Positions 34,370 through 53,535 of a DNA stretch of 64,000 nucleotides are shown piece by piece. Position 1 is the first letter of the stretch; each line of letters begins with the position of its first letter. The position numbers were made by a program, and so were the translations under genes. The DNA comes from Carallia brachiata (taxonomy: Eukaryota; Streptophyta; Magnoliopsida; Malpighiales; Rhizophoraceae). The notes below the pieces were generated by a model. It searched no databases and was not told the DNA's origin. It saw only the letters and a list, made by a program, of their open reading frames with translations. Location: positions 8,280,575-8,344,574 of the forward strand of contig JADCRB010000040.1 in NCBI GenBank assembly GCA_021464245.1. Reading direction: 5' to 3'.

Positions 34370-35398
34370 TCAACCTGATCTAACAGTAATCCAATCCTCT
34401 GCAGAATCAAACCCCATTGCATGCTGCCTCCCTGCCATTCTCGTTCGTTCCTCTTGCATACAAAGGTACTCAATGTCCTCGGGAGTCTCTGAATCATCAG
34501 GATCACAAGCGTCTTCGTACAACTGGATTTCGAAAACACTGGCTGGCGAGCAAGCGCATTGCTTCTGTAAATGCCTCGTGAATATAAATGGATGTGCAAG
34601 TAATTCCTCTGCTGTCCACCTCCTGTCAGGATTCTTTTCCAAGCATTTGGCCAAGAAATCCAGCCCTTCCCCGGAAAAATGACTAGGAAACTTGGGCTTC
34701 TTATCAGTACAAGCAATCTTTAGTACTGCATTCATTGGGTTGGAAACTTCAAGGTCCCAAGGAGGCCTGCCAGTGGCCATTTCAATAACTGTGCACCCAA
34801 ATGACCAAATATCTGAAGCAAATTCCAATCTTTCATTTCTCAAAACTTCAGGAGCCATCCATAAAGGAGTGCCTCCAACAGATAGCCAAGAGCATCCTAA
34901 CTTTCCCTTCCTTTTATGTACCTCATTGAGCCACTTTGCACATCCAAAATCCGCCAATTTGATGTTGCCAGACAAGCCTAGAAGCACATTCTTGCACTTC
35001 AGATCACAATGCACTATCCCCTTCTCACGCAGGTGCTTCAAACCGTGAAGAATCTCTCTCGTGTACAGCCGGATCACCTCTTCATCCAATGACCCTCCAA
35101 ATTTATCCGCCACATCTCTCCAACTACCTCCAGCCATATACTCCAGAAACATATTCCCCTTACTTTCACCATTTGATTCTTTTGATACATTCCTTCCCAA
35201 GCACCGGACAACATAAGGAGAATCCAAACTCTCAAGGGTATTAGCCTCATTCATCAGAGATTGAACAGCAGTCGCAGAATGCGCGAACTTGACGACAAAG
35301 AGAGAGCCAGTGGCCTTATCCATGGCCAAATGGACGGTACCATAGGACCCACATCCAATCACTTTCCCTTTCACCCATTCTCCGGGTTGAGGAGACAA
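34370..35398 (-). CDS. MAPKKK17/18-type serine/threonine kinase, single exon
   Basis: A 342-codon intronless frame covers a complete protein kinase domain. The Gly loop GCGSYGTV is at residues 15-22, the catalytic Lys at 37 (VVKF), the alpha-C Glu at about 51, HCDLKCKN with the catalytic Asp at 132, DFG at 150-152 and GTPLWMAPE at 177-184. The domain ends near HPFIF (269-273), followed by an acidic C-terminal tail. HCD in place of HRD and the intronless structure fit the plant MAPKKK17/18 group of the MEKK-like family. That group acts upstream of MAPKKs in ABA and stress signalling. Oddity: the frame begins with TTG at 35,398. There is no in-frame ATG before Met27, which lies beyond the Gly loop, and an in-frame TAA occurs 27 bases upstream. 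The start is therefore a mutated ATG, a non-AUG start or a spliced leader. Confidence 0.88.
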   Translation of the reverse strand: MSPQPGEWVKGKVIGCGSYGTVHLAMDKATGSLFVVKFAHSATAVQSLMNEANTLESLDSPYVVRCLGRNVSKESNGESKGNMFLEYMAGGSWRDVADKFGGSLDEEVIRLYTREILHGLKHLREKGIVHCDLKCKNVLLGLSGNIKLADFGCAKWLNEVHKRKGKLGCSWLSVGGTPLWMAPEVLRNERLEFASDIWSFGCTVIEMATGRPPWDLEVSNPMNAVLKIACTDKKPKFPSHFSGEGLDFLAKCLEKNPDRRWTAEELLAHPFIFTRHLQKQCACSPASVFEIQLYEDACDPDDSETPEDIEYLCMQEERTRMAGRQHAMGFDSAEDWITVRSG

Positions 35399-36491
35399 GC
35401 ATTGGCCAGTTCTGGCCGTATCTTAATCTCCTGTGATGGAATATATGGCAACCAACAATTTGATTGTTCAACCTTGAATTGGGCACATACACCCAACTCA
35501 AAATATGAAACTCCTGAACCTTGTATATGCATACAAAATGTCCCAAGTTAATTATTTCTCTTGGATCTTTCAAATTGCTCCAAATAAAATTTACAGACAA
35601 TCAAAAGCACATCAATGTAAAAACTTTGTACAAGAAACTTAAAAATCTGAAACTAAATGCGAGGAGTCGGTTTCCCTTCCACCGGAAACCGCTCCCACAA
35701 GAATGGAAGAATTCTGGTGCAACCAGTGGGTGTTACTTGTAAAATTTTCTCCTGGGATGCAGGAAAAAGAATTTGAACTTTTATGGGTGGCACTGTATTA
35801 TATGTTGAGGACAGTTCCTTTTGTTTACGTTTTTCAGTTTTTTGTTTAACGGTCAAATACTTGGGGCAAAGAAAACGGTTGGCAATCCAAGTTTTATGGA
35901 ACCTGGAACTTTGCGGTCTCATTTGAAGCGCACACATACACATACAAAAAGAGGAGTAACGTTTGGCCAGTCAAAAAAATTGGAGCATATCCGAAGATAG
36001 ATTTTTTTTTTTGGAACGTTAGGGACGGAAGGAGATTTTTTCTTTTTTTTGTTTTCCAAAAAAAAAAATATATCAGTTATCAGATTCATGAATTAAAGTC
36101 AGAATAACTCTTATTTATTAAAATCTCATTCAACAAATCTAAAGAATCCAACTCACTTTCTGAGTATCAGTAGAGTCAAGCGTACTCCGTCACTAAAATT
36201 CAAGCGAGCAAGTCTGCTCTCAATATTATGTATCACTTATTACACTAGATAGAGTCCCTAGTATAGGCCAGTCAAGGAGGAACGCAAATGTGAGACTCAA
36301 ATTTAAAATTCATAATACAAAAATACATTAATTTACCACCAAATTACCACACACATGTAAACATATAGAATGGCCAAACGCAGCCCTTTTTTTTTCACGA
36401 CCGAGTACTTCGCGTCATATTACAGTACAATTCACATGTCTCTTATTCACATATATTAATTAAAACGTAAACATTTATGTGTAAAATTGAA
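35399..36491. other. Kinase promoter region and intergenic DNA
   Basis: This should contain the kinase promoter on the minus strand. Open frames here (35,261-35,943) overlap and show no domain. 'tttccatcacag' at about 35,440 on the minus strand resembles an intron acceptor and could belong to a 5' leader intron. T and A tracts occur at about 36,002-36,070. Confidence 0.4.
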
Positions 36492-36501
36492 CAAATAAAG
36501 G
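36492..36501. repeat. MULE target-site duplication, left
   Basis: aacaaataaa, matching aacaaatgca at 41,371-41,380 at 8 of 10 positions. This is the size expected for Mutator-like elements. Confidence 0.75.
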
Positions 36502-36690
36502 GATAAGACAAAAAATACTCTTATAAATTTGTAAAAACTGCGATTAAGTTTTAAACGTTAGGGTAGATTCATTTGAGTTCTAAATGTTTGGGGATTTACT
36601 TCAATTGAGTCTTACTAATGACGGAAAGGGGTTTGATTGTTAGAATAGAGGTTTGACTATAATTAAAAAATTTAAAAATTGAGAAAAACA
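36502..36690 (+). repeat. MULE left terminal inverted repeat
   Basis: Collinear in reverse complement with 41,175-41,370, with scattered substitutions. The match fades after 'ggtttgac-ata/caa'. Confidence 0.88.
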
Positions 36691-36936
36691 AAGGAAAAAT
36701 TAGGAGAATACTTTTAGAAAAGTAAAATACATATACAAAGTGTATAACATACGTTAAAGAATTAGACAAAAAAAGGACAAAATCAGCTCCTCTTTATATC
36801 AAACACTCGACACCTCAATGGCGCTGACATCCATCTTCTACTTCTCTTTTCTTAACATTGCAAACCCTAGCTTAGCAATTCCTTGCAAACCCTAATCCCT
36901 TATCAGCAAGAATCTTGTAAGAAAACCCAAAGGAAT

Positions 36937-37366
36937 ATGAGTACGATGTGCCAATGTGGGAAAGAAGCGGTATTGCGCACTGCTTGGAAGGATCTCAACC
37001 CTGGGAGAAGATTTGTTTCCTGTGGGCATTTGAAGGTAAGTGGTGAACCAAAATTCTAATGTCTTCCCCTATTTTTGATGAATGAAAAGTGCATGTTGAT
37101 ATATGTGTTTTATATTGTTTTTATTATTTTTTTCCTTTGAGTTTTTACAGCAACATGGAGGATGTGACACATTTCAGTGGACAAATCCTCCTATGTGCGA
37201 TAGATCAAGGCAAATTATTGTAGGATTGCTGAAGAGAATAAGCAATATGGAGAAGGAAAAAGCACATTATAAGAGGGAGATATTGGTGTTGAGAATTGTT
37301 GTTGCTGTGTTTGTTCCTTTGGTAGTGGTTATATTGAGTTGGGTTCTAAAGTCATGTGGTGTTTGA
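36937..37366 (+). CDS. GRF-type zinc finger protein with C-terminal membrane helix
   Basis: A two-exon gene: 36,937-37,035 joined to 37,151-37,366, with intron GTAAGT...TTTTTACAG, encoding 104 residues. The N-terminus MSTMCQCGKEAVLRTAW, then NPGRRFVSC, then GGCDTFQW, is a zf-GRF module with Cys at 5, 7, 29 and 38. A short coiled-coil-prone stretch (LLKRISNMEKEKAHYKREIL) follows. A hydrophobic segment (LRIVVAVFVPLVVVILSWVL, residues about 80-100) would anchor the protein in a membrane. GRF fingers bind nucleic acid in other proteins. Small GRF-plus-membrane proteins are common in plants and often uncharacterised. Here it sits wholly inside the MULE, convergent with the transposase relic. It is intact, so it may be element-encoded or captured cargo. 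Confidence 0.85.
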
Positions 37367-38399
37367 GGAACTAGTGAAGGGGACCTTATTAGTATAGGGT
37401 TGTTTGTATTGGAATGTAGTTGAGTTAGTTAAATTATTCCTTAACTCTTGAACTGACTTTATTAGTGTTGGGTTGTTTGTAACAAATGCAGTCCATGACA
37501 GCAGAATTTTGAAGTGATTTGCAGTATAATTGTGCTACCAGTGACTGCTAAAAAATGAAATGAAATTGTGATGTTATGCTTGCAAGATGTTGGTGATGAT
37601 TTGTAAGTGAATTGGAAATTTTATGCAAGTAAAATGAACACTTTGAATAATAGTTAAAGAAGAAGAACTTTCATGACCAACAAACCAAATGATGTGATAC
37701 ACAGGAATGAGTTGTCTTTGTTGTAGATATATAGTTTGGCCCCAACAAAAATGAAAAGAATTGGGTAGTTCAAATAGCATAGAGAGGTATTTGTTCTCTC
37801 TCAATGCACTATGAACTATTACCACAAACATATAGTAAAAGAGTTTGGCCTATACAAAAACAAAAGGGTTGGCCTAATCAAAATGCCACTCATAAGCATG
37901 CCATCCGAGGCAATTTACAAAAACAAATTAAAAGCAAAAGCTAGGCCACTGTTGGAATATTTTGGAAGCTTCATTCTCTTCCTTTCCTTTTCCTTTCGAA
38001 TTTCCTCTTCTTTACTTCACTTTGAATCTGCATACATTGGAATAATTGTTTAGTAAAAATATTGCACTTTTAAAACAACAAAGGTAATGAAGCCATAAAC
38101 CAAGTCTAAATATAATTAAACCATACCAACAACTTTTGTGGTGTTATCACAATGGAGCTAGACCTAGTTACTAGTCTGCTACTTTCATTGGATTGAACCT
38201 GCTTTTGCTTGGAGCTACTCGAGTTACAATTAGTTGCATGACTTGCTTGTGTAAGAATGACAGTATTTTGTTGAGCCTGCCTTTTTGATGCAGCAGAGAT
38301 ACAATGCTTAAATCTTGGACACTGTCAAACAAAGAAGATAATAATGTGTATGAGTTAATAATAATTACAATTGGATATTGGTTTTCAAATATAAAATAA
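37367..38399. other. MULE interior between the two convergent genes
   Basis: Noncoding. It should hold the 3' ends of both transcription units. Short ORFs at 37,574 and 37,811 show no domain. Confidence 0.45.
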
Positions 38400-40256
38400 T
38401 CAACTTATTGTCCTGGTTGCATTTGGAGATGTTGACAGTGGGAGAGAATTTGCCTTAGGGTTGTTCATTGCTTGAAAATTGCAGATGGCTGGTGCAATCT
38501 CCTCACTTGGTTTTCTTTTTCCTTGATCCATCTTCTTATTGGCAGATGAAGAGGCTGAATTCTTGGATGGTTTCTTTGGCTTCATTTTTTGCAGTTAAAG
38601 TTTTTCTCTCACCCTGACTCTTTCCCTGCAAAAGTGTACATTTGTTAAAAAGCAAATTGCACTATAGCTTTGGGATATAAAAAATTAAATTAAAATTTTA
38701 TACCTTTTTGGCAGCTGAACCGGATGGAGCTTTAGTTTGCTGGTGCAAGGCTATTGCACTCCTTAAAAGTGGTTCACCAGCTTGCTGTTCAGCTACATGT
38801 TGTTGCCTAGCTAACTAACCTTCTAGACCACCCTCTTCAATTGCTTTTGTTACCGGCTCACCCTCTTCAGCTCCTTTTTTTTTTTTTTTTCCAGGACATG
38901 TCCTGGAATTATGACCAGTCTTCTTGCAACATCTACATTGTTGTTTCTCACCCTTTCTAGACATTTTTTTGGCACCAGGTTTTGGCTTCTCCCAATCCTG
39001 TCTCCTCTTTACTTGAGGCCTTCCAACTGTCTTTTTGAAAGGGGGTTGCAACATGGGCTCTTCCCCAGTCACAGGCCAAAACTGCTCCACATTCACTAGC
39101 TGCATCATGTGAGTGAATGCAGCTATATACTTGCTTTTTTGTACCAATCAGAAATGTATGCCATTAGGTCTGCACTTGGATACTCTAGAGCACACAATGC
39201 ATGTGCACATGGGATCCCACTCAACTGCCAAGCTCTACAAGTACATGTCATCTCATCCAACTTTACAACATATGTCACTCCATAGTGCTTCATCTCATAA
39301 CTGTCGCTTCCATTCCATTCAACCTCACAATGACTACTTTCTATTATATTATACCTAAACTTTCTTTTTATCCTAGGGCCTATGTCCATATTCCATCCAT
39401 GAACCGAATCTCTATTCTTCTTAAGTCTTCTCATGATATATATTCTAATATTATACCTGGTTGTATTCTTCCCCTTCTGTTCTCACATGGTCAGTTGCAT
39501 GGACATTGCCTTCTGTATGAGTTTTGCCTTTACTGAATTTCTCCAAATTCTGCCTAGCCTCTTCTAGTTCTGAGTCAACATCATCAGACAACTTTGCAAC
39601 CCTGATTGTGCCCCTACAAAATTCTTCTTCTTCTTCTTCATCTTCTTCCTTATCATCACTTTCTTCTTCAAGAGTGGGTACCAAGTTATTGTCCTTGATT
39701 GGGGAACTGTTCACTGCAGATTTGTTGTTGCTCTTGGATGTCTCCTGATTGGCTTGGTCTGTGGATTTGCTTTTGTTTGATGCTTCAACAATAATCTCTA
39801 TGGAATCCCAATCAATGCTGTCCAGGAATTCATCTGTTATAACATTGACATGAATCCTTGTTCGCCTTTTATAGATCTGTTCATTGACTTGAGGATTGTC
39901 CCCACCCTTCACTAACCCACTGCCAACAAATTCATCCCCAATACTGCCCTCAATCCCTTGGATTATGACATCTTCCTCATTGTGTATCACATAGAGATGC
40001 ACCTTCTTATCCTTGAGAGTTATTTCTAAAATTTCTATCACAGCTTTGTCAATTTCTTCCAAAATCTTGAATTTATCCTCTGCTTTGTTATTATCCCCTT
40101 AAAGTTAGGATACCCTAAATCCTTTATCACTACTTCTTGAAAATTCCAATAGTATAACCTGTAACTCATTCATATTACCCCTATATATTTAATAGTTGGG
40201 TCAGTGTTAAAGACCCCACCATGATGTACATGTAGGTATCCATCTGCAACATCCAT
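38400..40256 (-). pseudogene. MuDR-type transposase, internally deleted
   Basis: It starts at 40,256 with MDVADGYLHVHHGGVF, the characteristic N-terminus of plant MuDR-family transposases. Frame breaks occur near 40,170. It continues through an acidic linker with about 20 Asp/Glu (ESDDKEEDEEEEEE at about 39,600) up to 39,451. Directly after comes the C-terminal part (39,434-38,815). This has a zf-SWIM module CTCRAWQLSGIPCAHALCAL (39,260-39,190) and a zinc knuckle CRCCKKTGHNSRTC (38,945-38,900). The MULE DDE catalytic domain expected between these parts is missing. A basic Ser-rich tail continues at 38,585-38,400, probably after an intron. It cannot encode active transposase. Confidence 0.88.
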
Positions 40257-41174
40257 TCTGAAATAGGAAAAAAAAAAGACAGAAAATACATTTAATATTC
40301 ACTACCCTACCCTACCATAAACAAACCAACACCATAAAAGTAAATAATTTTTAAATGCACAACTACAAAGCATATCACAAAAAGACAACAAAATGCACAT
40401 CATTACTGTACACCCACTCACAAGCTCACAAACAGACAAAATTGATGTTAGGAGAACCTTTTACTTTGAAGCATTCAAGTGGTCCAACCAACTCATAAAC
40501 ATTTTTAAAAAAAAAAAAAAAACTCATATTTTGCATTAAAGAAAAACCCAAAGCCTCTGGGCAAATGCCCTTCATTCTAGTACAATACAGTAAAGCCTAA
40601 TCAAATCCTCAAACAGCAAACACACAATGGTGACATACATCCCCATAGAAATACACCTCTGCACCATGTATAGTATAAAAAAGCCAGCTCATAAACAATT
40701 TGTAGGGTCAGTGTACAAAAACCCACAACCCATACCCCTAAATCACATACAAATACCCAAATTAACAAACACCCAAACAAATCAAAAGCACTTTATCACC
40801 AACAAAAACCCCACATCTGAAAATGATAGAACAACAAAATTCAAAGGGGATTTTTTTACCTCTCTGATGGGTTGTGACAGCAAAATCTCCAAAAATTCAC
40901 CAGAATTTCTTCAAAAGTGGGCTTCGTTACTCTTGGTTCGATTGTCTTTCCATGTTATTGAGATGAATCGGCAAGTGGGAGGGGTTTGGGTTTCTATCGA
41001 ATAAGGAGGTATTAACTTAGAGTTCCCGATCAAAATGAGATTTTAGGCTTCATAAACACTAAGTTGTGGTTCATGTATGTCCTTTCTCCAAAATACGCAT
41101 ATGAGATAATTGATATCATTTTTATTTTCCAAAATAATGTATTTTGATTTTATAAAGGTATTTTCCTTATTTTT
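40257..41174. other. MULE interior, 5' side of the transposase relic
   Basis: Likely leader and promoter of the transposase gene. The 125-codon plus-strand ORF at 40,627-41,004 has no recognisable domain and looks accidental. A poly(A) run occurs at 40,507-40,521. Confidence 0.4.
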
Positions 41175-41370
41175 CATTTGTTTGTCTCAATTCTCAAATT
41201 TTTTATTTGTGGTCAAACCTCTGTTCTAACGGTCAAACCCCTTTCTGTCATTAGTAGGACTCAATTGAAGTGAATCTCTTAACTTTTAGGACTTAAACGA
41301 ATCTATCCTAACGTTTAGGACTTAATTGCTGTTTTTGCAAACTTATAGGACTATTTTTTTGTCTTATCCC
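41175..41370 (-). repeat. MULE right terminal inverted repeat
   Basis: Partner of 36,502-36,690. It ends 'tttgtcttatccc' at 41,370. Confidence 0.88.
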
Positions 41371-41380
41371 AACAAATGCA
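41371..41380. repeat. MULE target-site duplication, right
   Basis: aacaaatgca, partner of 36,492-36,501. Confidence 0.75.
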
Positions 41381-42422
41381 TATAAAAAAGTTTCAACTAT
41401 AAATCTTATTAAGTATTAAAAATTTAGTTGGCATTTAACCACAAAAAAATTTGAAAACTTCTAATTTTGTAAAATATTATTTTAGAAATAATCAAAATTA
41501 TAGAACTCATATTATTATTTTTTTTAAATCTATTCAAACATTAGTATTTAATCTGATTAAATATCTCTTTTAAATTTACTAGAAATAATTTAGTATCTAT
41601 AATAAATAAATCAAAGAAAACATATTTTAAAAATATGATGTATAATATCATATACTTTCAAATCATACAAAATAAGCTTCTAAGCGTGTCAAAATTTATT
41701 AAAGAAAATAACTTCAGACATTCTGATAATAAATAGGAGCTCTACAATTTATAAATGCATTAAATTTAAAGTTACTAACATTTTGTGTTATAATTGTTAT
41801 TAATTTCTCATTTTTTCGCAGAATCTTAATTCTTGAAACATGAAAAGTGGTGGATCGTAGATCGCAGAGGAGTGGTTTCGATTTTGTAAGCAGAATTCTG
41901 GAGTTTGTCGCAGCGGACCGTAATTCGTCAGAGAAGATGATGCTATGAAAGTATAATGAAATTTCAATCCGTTAATGACATTAAAGATAACATTTTTTCA
42001 ATTATCCTAAACATTTTTAGATAAAGATTTGACTGAGTATTATTTGTTATCTGAATCAAACATTAGGGTTTAGAAATTTTGAATTTTCAATTTATTTGTT
42101 ATTAAATATAATTTTTGAATTTTCGAGAAATTTTCAATTCTAGGATTGATTTATTCACCTTTGAAAATGTATGGTGCTTATTTCAATTTGGTTTAAATCG
42201 GGTTCGGTTTGCGACGAAAACAGATCATATAGACAAGCACCAAAGAGCAGGTGAAAGAACACTAACTAGTTAAACCGCACATCTCTGTTTTTTTTATATA
42301 AATGTCAAATAGTTACCTTAATCAAATAATATGTAGGCAGCATCTGAACTTTTGTTTCTTATTTGTGAGCAGTCAATGCATTGCACCATGGTCAGTGACA
42401 ACAACGAGAAACATATGAAGAG
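41381..42422. other. Intergenic DNA downstream of the glucosidase gene
   Basis: AT-rich. It holds the expected 3' untranslated region of the minus-strand gene just below 42,423. A GC-richer patch at 41,845-41,950 could be an exon relic but has no recognisable product. Confidence 0.4.
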
Positions 42423-50531
<8,109 letters not shown>

Positions 50532-51420
50532 GTTTTCTGAATTTAAACAAATAAAAGAAAATCAGCCCTCATTAAACCTTTTCAAATTACTTGCCTTAGA
50601 TTTCTAATCAGCAGCAAGGTGTGCCATTCTAGAGCACCAAAAAATTCAGGAAAGAAGTTGTTGATGCACAGATAGTAATTAAAGTATTCTACCCTACAAT
50701 TGATTAGTCATCCACCAACCCAAGATGTATTAACACAATTTTTTGCATTTAATACTGTACTGACACAAACATATACTGTTCCATAGATACCCAATCTGCT
50801 AGAAATTAGCCCAAACAAACACAGAATTCCAACTTCCACTGAACTCTGATACATTCCAAATAAAACCCATTTCTATCTAACCAGCCACAGACTTGAACAA
50901 TTCAACTACCTCAAAAGAGACCCTCCCCCCCCCCTCCCCCCTCTCTCTTCCAAAACAGAGAAAAAAAAGAAAGGAAAAAATCAGACTTGTAGCCTTGAAT
51001 GGTACATACGTACATAAAGTGCTAAATTGATCCCAAAAAAAGTTGCATACAAATATATGTGCATATATTTGTAGATATCAGTGTATACGTATTCTGATGC
51101 CGGATTTATATTGGCAACGTGATCATAGTTCATGGACACAGCAGAATGACAGAAAATTCCATGGCAGTCCACCATACACATACACGTTTATTCAAATATA
51201 TACACACAAAAGAGTTGGCTATACACGTTAAACACCAAAGGAAACAAAGGAATCACCCTAACATATGGAAACAGAAATGCAAAAGAGAAGAAAATGGACA
51301 CCAAGCTGAGAGAGAAAAAAGAGACGATTTTGAACTGAAACTGAAAATGGGGCAGGTGAGAAATATTAGATATCTGATGTGAGCGTTTAATTTGAGCCGT
51401 TGATTAAACTGAAGATCTTA
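50532..51420 (-). promoter_or_regulatory. 5' leader and promoter region of the glucosidase gene
   Basis: Upstream of the first ATG on the minus strand. It contains a purine-rich tract, seen on plus as runs of C then CT at 50,925-50,950. This is typical of a plant 5' untranslated region. No TATA box could be assigned with confidence. Confidence 0.4.
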
Positions 51421-53159
51421 ATATTCGATATGAGTAACTAATAGTCCTAACTCTTTTTTTGGCATTTCTTTTGGGTATTAATTAACCATTAATGTGAATA
51501 AGAACAAAAATTTCAAATTTATTAATATTATAATTAAATATAAAAAAATTATTTAAATTTAATAATATTTAAATAATAAATTTTTTTATAAAAAATTAAA
51601 TAAAAATTACAACAAGTTAAAATTTAATATTAATTCATAAATATGATAATGATATATATATATTATTAAAAAAATGTGCAGAGGACGTTTTCGCTGCAAA
51701 ATTGACTTGTATACGGTTGGATATTATTGTTACTTCAGAGACTGTCGGGAAATTATTTCTTTTAGAAAGAAGCACCATTTTCGTTAGGTGTTTTCCATCG
51801 GTGACCCTGAATCTTTGATATCCAGTCCGTAAATTTAGAGGTGTAGTGTCTATATTAGAATTATTAATTAACAAGTGCTTGTATAAATAACAAAATTTAT
51901 TACTATTTAATTAGAGATCTCGAGTTTAAATTTTTGATAATGCAATCGCGTTAAATACTTATTGGGAGTCCTTTACCACCTTTTGAAGTCCTATCCGAGT
52001 CGATTCATATTAGTCAGTCTATTGGACTGGATACTGAACGGTCTCAGACAAAAAAAAAGAATTATTAGTGAATTTTATATAATTAAAATAATAAAATATA
52101 AAATAAAAATATCATTAATTTTTAATTTATATTTTTTTAATTATAATTACAATATATATTAATTGGTATCATATAGATATTGTACAGAAAAAATTTTTGC
52201 ATACCAATGTAATGGAATCCGTATTTACTATTCATGTTGCAAATCCCAAAAAAAAAAAACAATAAAAGGAAACTTTTTAACTTTTGAGTGTCTTTCAAAA
52301 TTCCAAAACAATACCCATTACTCTTTTATATGTTATAATAGAGTTATCGCAAAATTTCCACGAATTAACTTGTGATTGTGATAGCTTAACGTTGAAGAGG
52401 AAAACTCACTTTGTCCCTCCGAGAATTAGACGTACGTAAATATTACATGAAATTATATTTTTTGACACAAGTATAAATATTATTATCACACCATAACGAA
52501 ACGGTTAATTGTATATTTATTGTATTTTGATGAGTTTTCTAGTTAACAATAAAGAATATAAATATACAATAAATAATTATAACAACATTAGCTCATCTAT
52601 ATATTTTTTTTGCGCTCAGATATTCAGGTGATGAAACCCCTAGTACATAATACACATTACTTAGTTGAAAGAAATTGTTGGTAGGTAGGAGAGAGCAAGT
52701 GTAGTTCGCCATGTGGGAAGCAAGAATGAGAGAAATCTTAATTTGGCGAGGGTTCTTTCTTGTTCTACAAGGCGTTATATTTATATATCAAAATAATTTT
52801 GCCAATTGGCGTAGAAAACTGGTACAGCCAGCACCAAAAAGGGATTAAAAACACAAAATAATCACTTCTATATAGCGTATGATGAATGTGATTGACGCTA
52901 TGCTTACACCGAACATGGTCACAATAATTGATAATCATTGATAACACCGTGGTCAACCTGTCTATTAACACCAGAGGATTAATAGCATATAGTTAGGTAC
53001 TGGTTTCCAACCTATATACTTTAGATTTATAAAGTAGTTTATAAGATGGACAGTTTAACCAGCCATTGAGTTAGATGGCAGAGAACAAAATAGATAAATA
53101 GATTAAAATAGATGGCAATCAAGTGGATGGCACAGTCTGTCCGTGTTGGTGCTTTATCC
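51421..53159. other. Intergenic AT-rich DNA
   Basis: No gene or bounded element is recognised. Poly(A), poly(T) and AT-only stretches are abundant (51,530-51,660; 52,060-52,160). Short ORFs here have no domain. Confidence 0.4.
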
Positions 53160-53383
53160 GAGATATAAAGAAATTGAAATTTTATTAATAAAATTTAAAA
53201 TTACATAAATGGATACTTACAGAAGAAAGGGTTTAAACATAGAGGGCCTATTTGAGGAAGGACTTTTTGGAGAAGGAGGCCACTGAGGATTTTTAGAGAG
53301 AAGGGAGAGTGTTTAGGATTTTAGAGAGAGAGAGAGAGAGGAGGCTACTCAACTTTTGTCGAGCAAATGGAGTGGGGGCTTGG

Positions 53384-53391
53384 TTTTATAG
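53384..53391 (-). promoter_or_regulatory. Putative viral TATA box
   Basis: CTATAAAA on the minus strand, about 145 bases downstream of the last viral ORF. A CT-rich leader follows, with AATAAA about 200 bases further on (minus strand, near 53,190). Caulimovirid pregenomic promoters have this layout. Confidence 0.5.
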
Positions 53392-53535
53392 AAGTTGAGA
53401 ATACTGTTTGGGTACTGTTACTGACCGATTTTTTGTGGTTTTTATGAACAGTAATTTACTGTTCATGACCGGTGGTGTTTTTGTAAATATTACAAACAGT
53501 ACAAAAACAGTTACCATAAAGATTTACATGAAAAT

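Larger units (their letters stand above)
36502..41370. mobile_element. MuDR-like MULE, 4.87 kb, TIRs present, transposase core deleted
   Basis: Terminal inverted repeats of about 190-200 bp begin GGGATAAGACAAAAAA at the left, and the same in reverse complement at the right. They share 'cgttagg-tagattc', 'acttcaattgagtc' and 'gaaaggggtttga'. Flanking 10-bp near-duplications support a complete insertion. Inside are two convergent genes: a GRF-type zinc-finger membrane protein on plus and a MuDR-type transposase relic on minus. The relic has the N-terminal and SWIM/zinc-knuckle ends but not the catalytic domain between them. The element is therefore non-autonomous unless helped by a relative. 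Confidence 0.92.

Noticed and set aside
34350..35048. Plus-strand ORFs opposite the kinase
   Set aside because: They are antisense shadows of the MAPKKK coding frame, and their products look like nothing known.
40627..41004. 125-codon plus-strand ORF in the MULE
   Set aside because: Low-complexity, no domain, and it overlaps the expected transposase leader.
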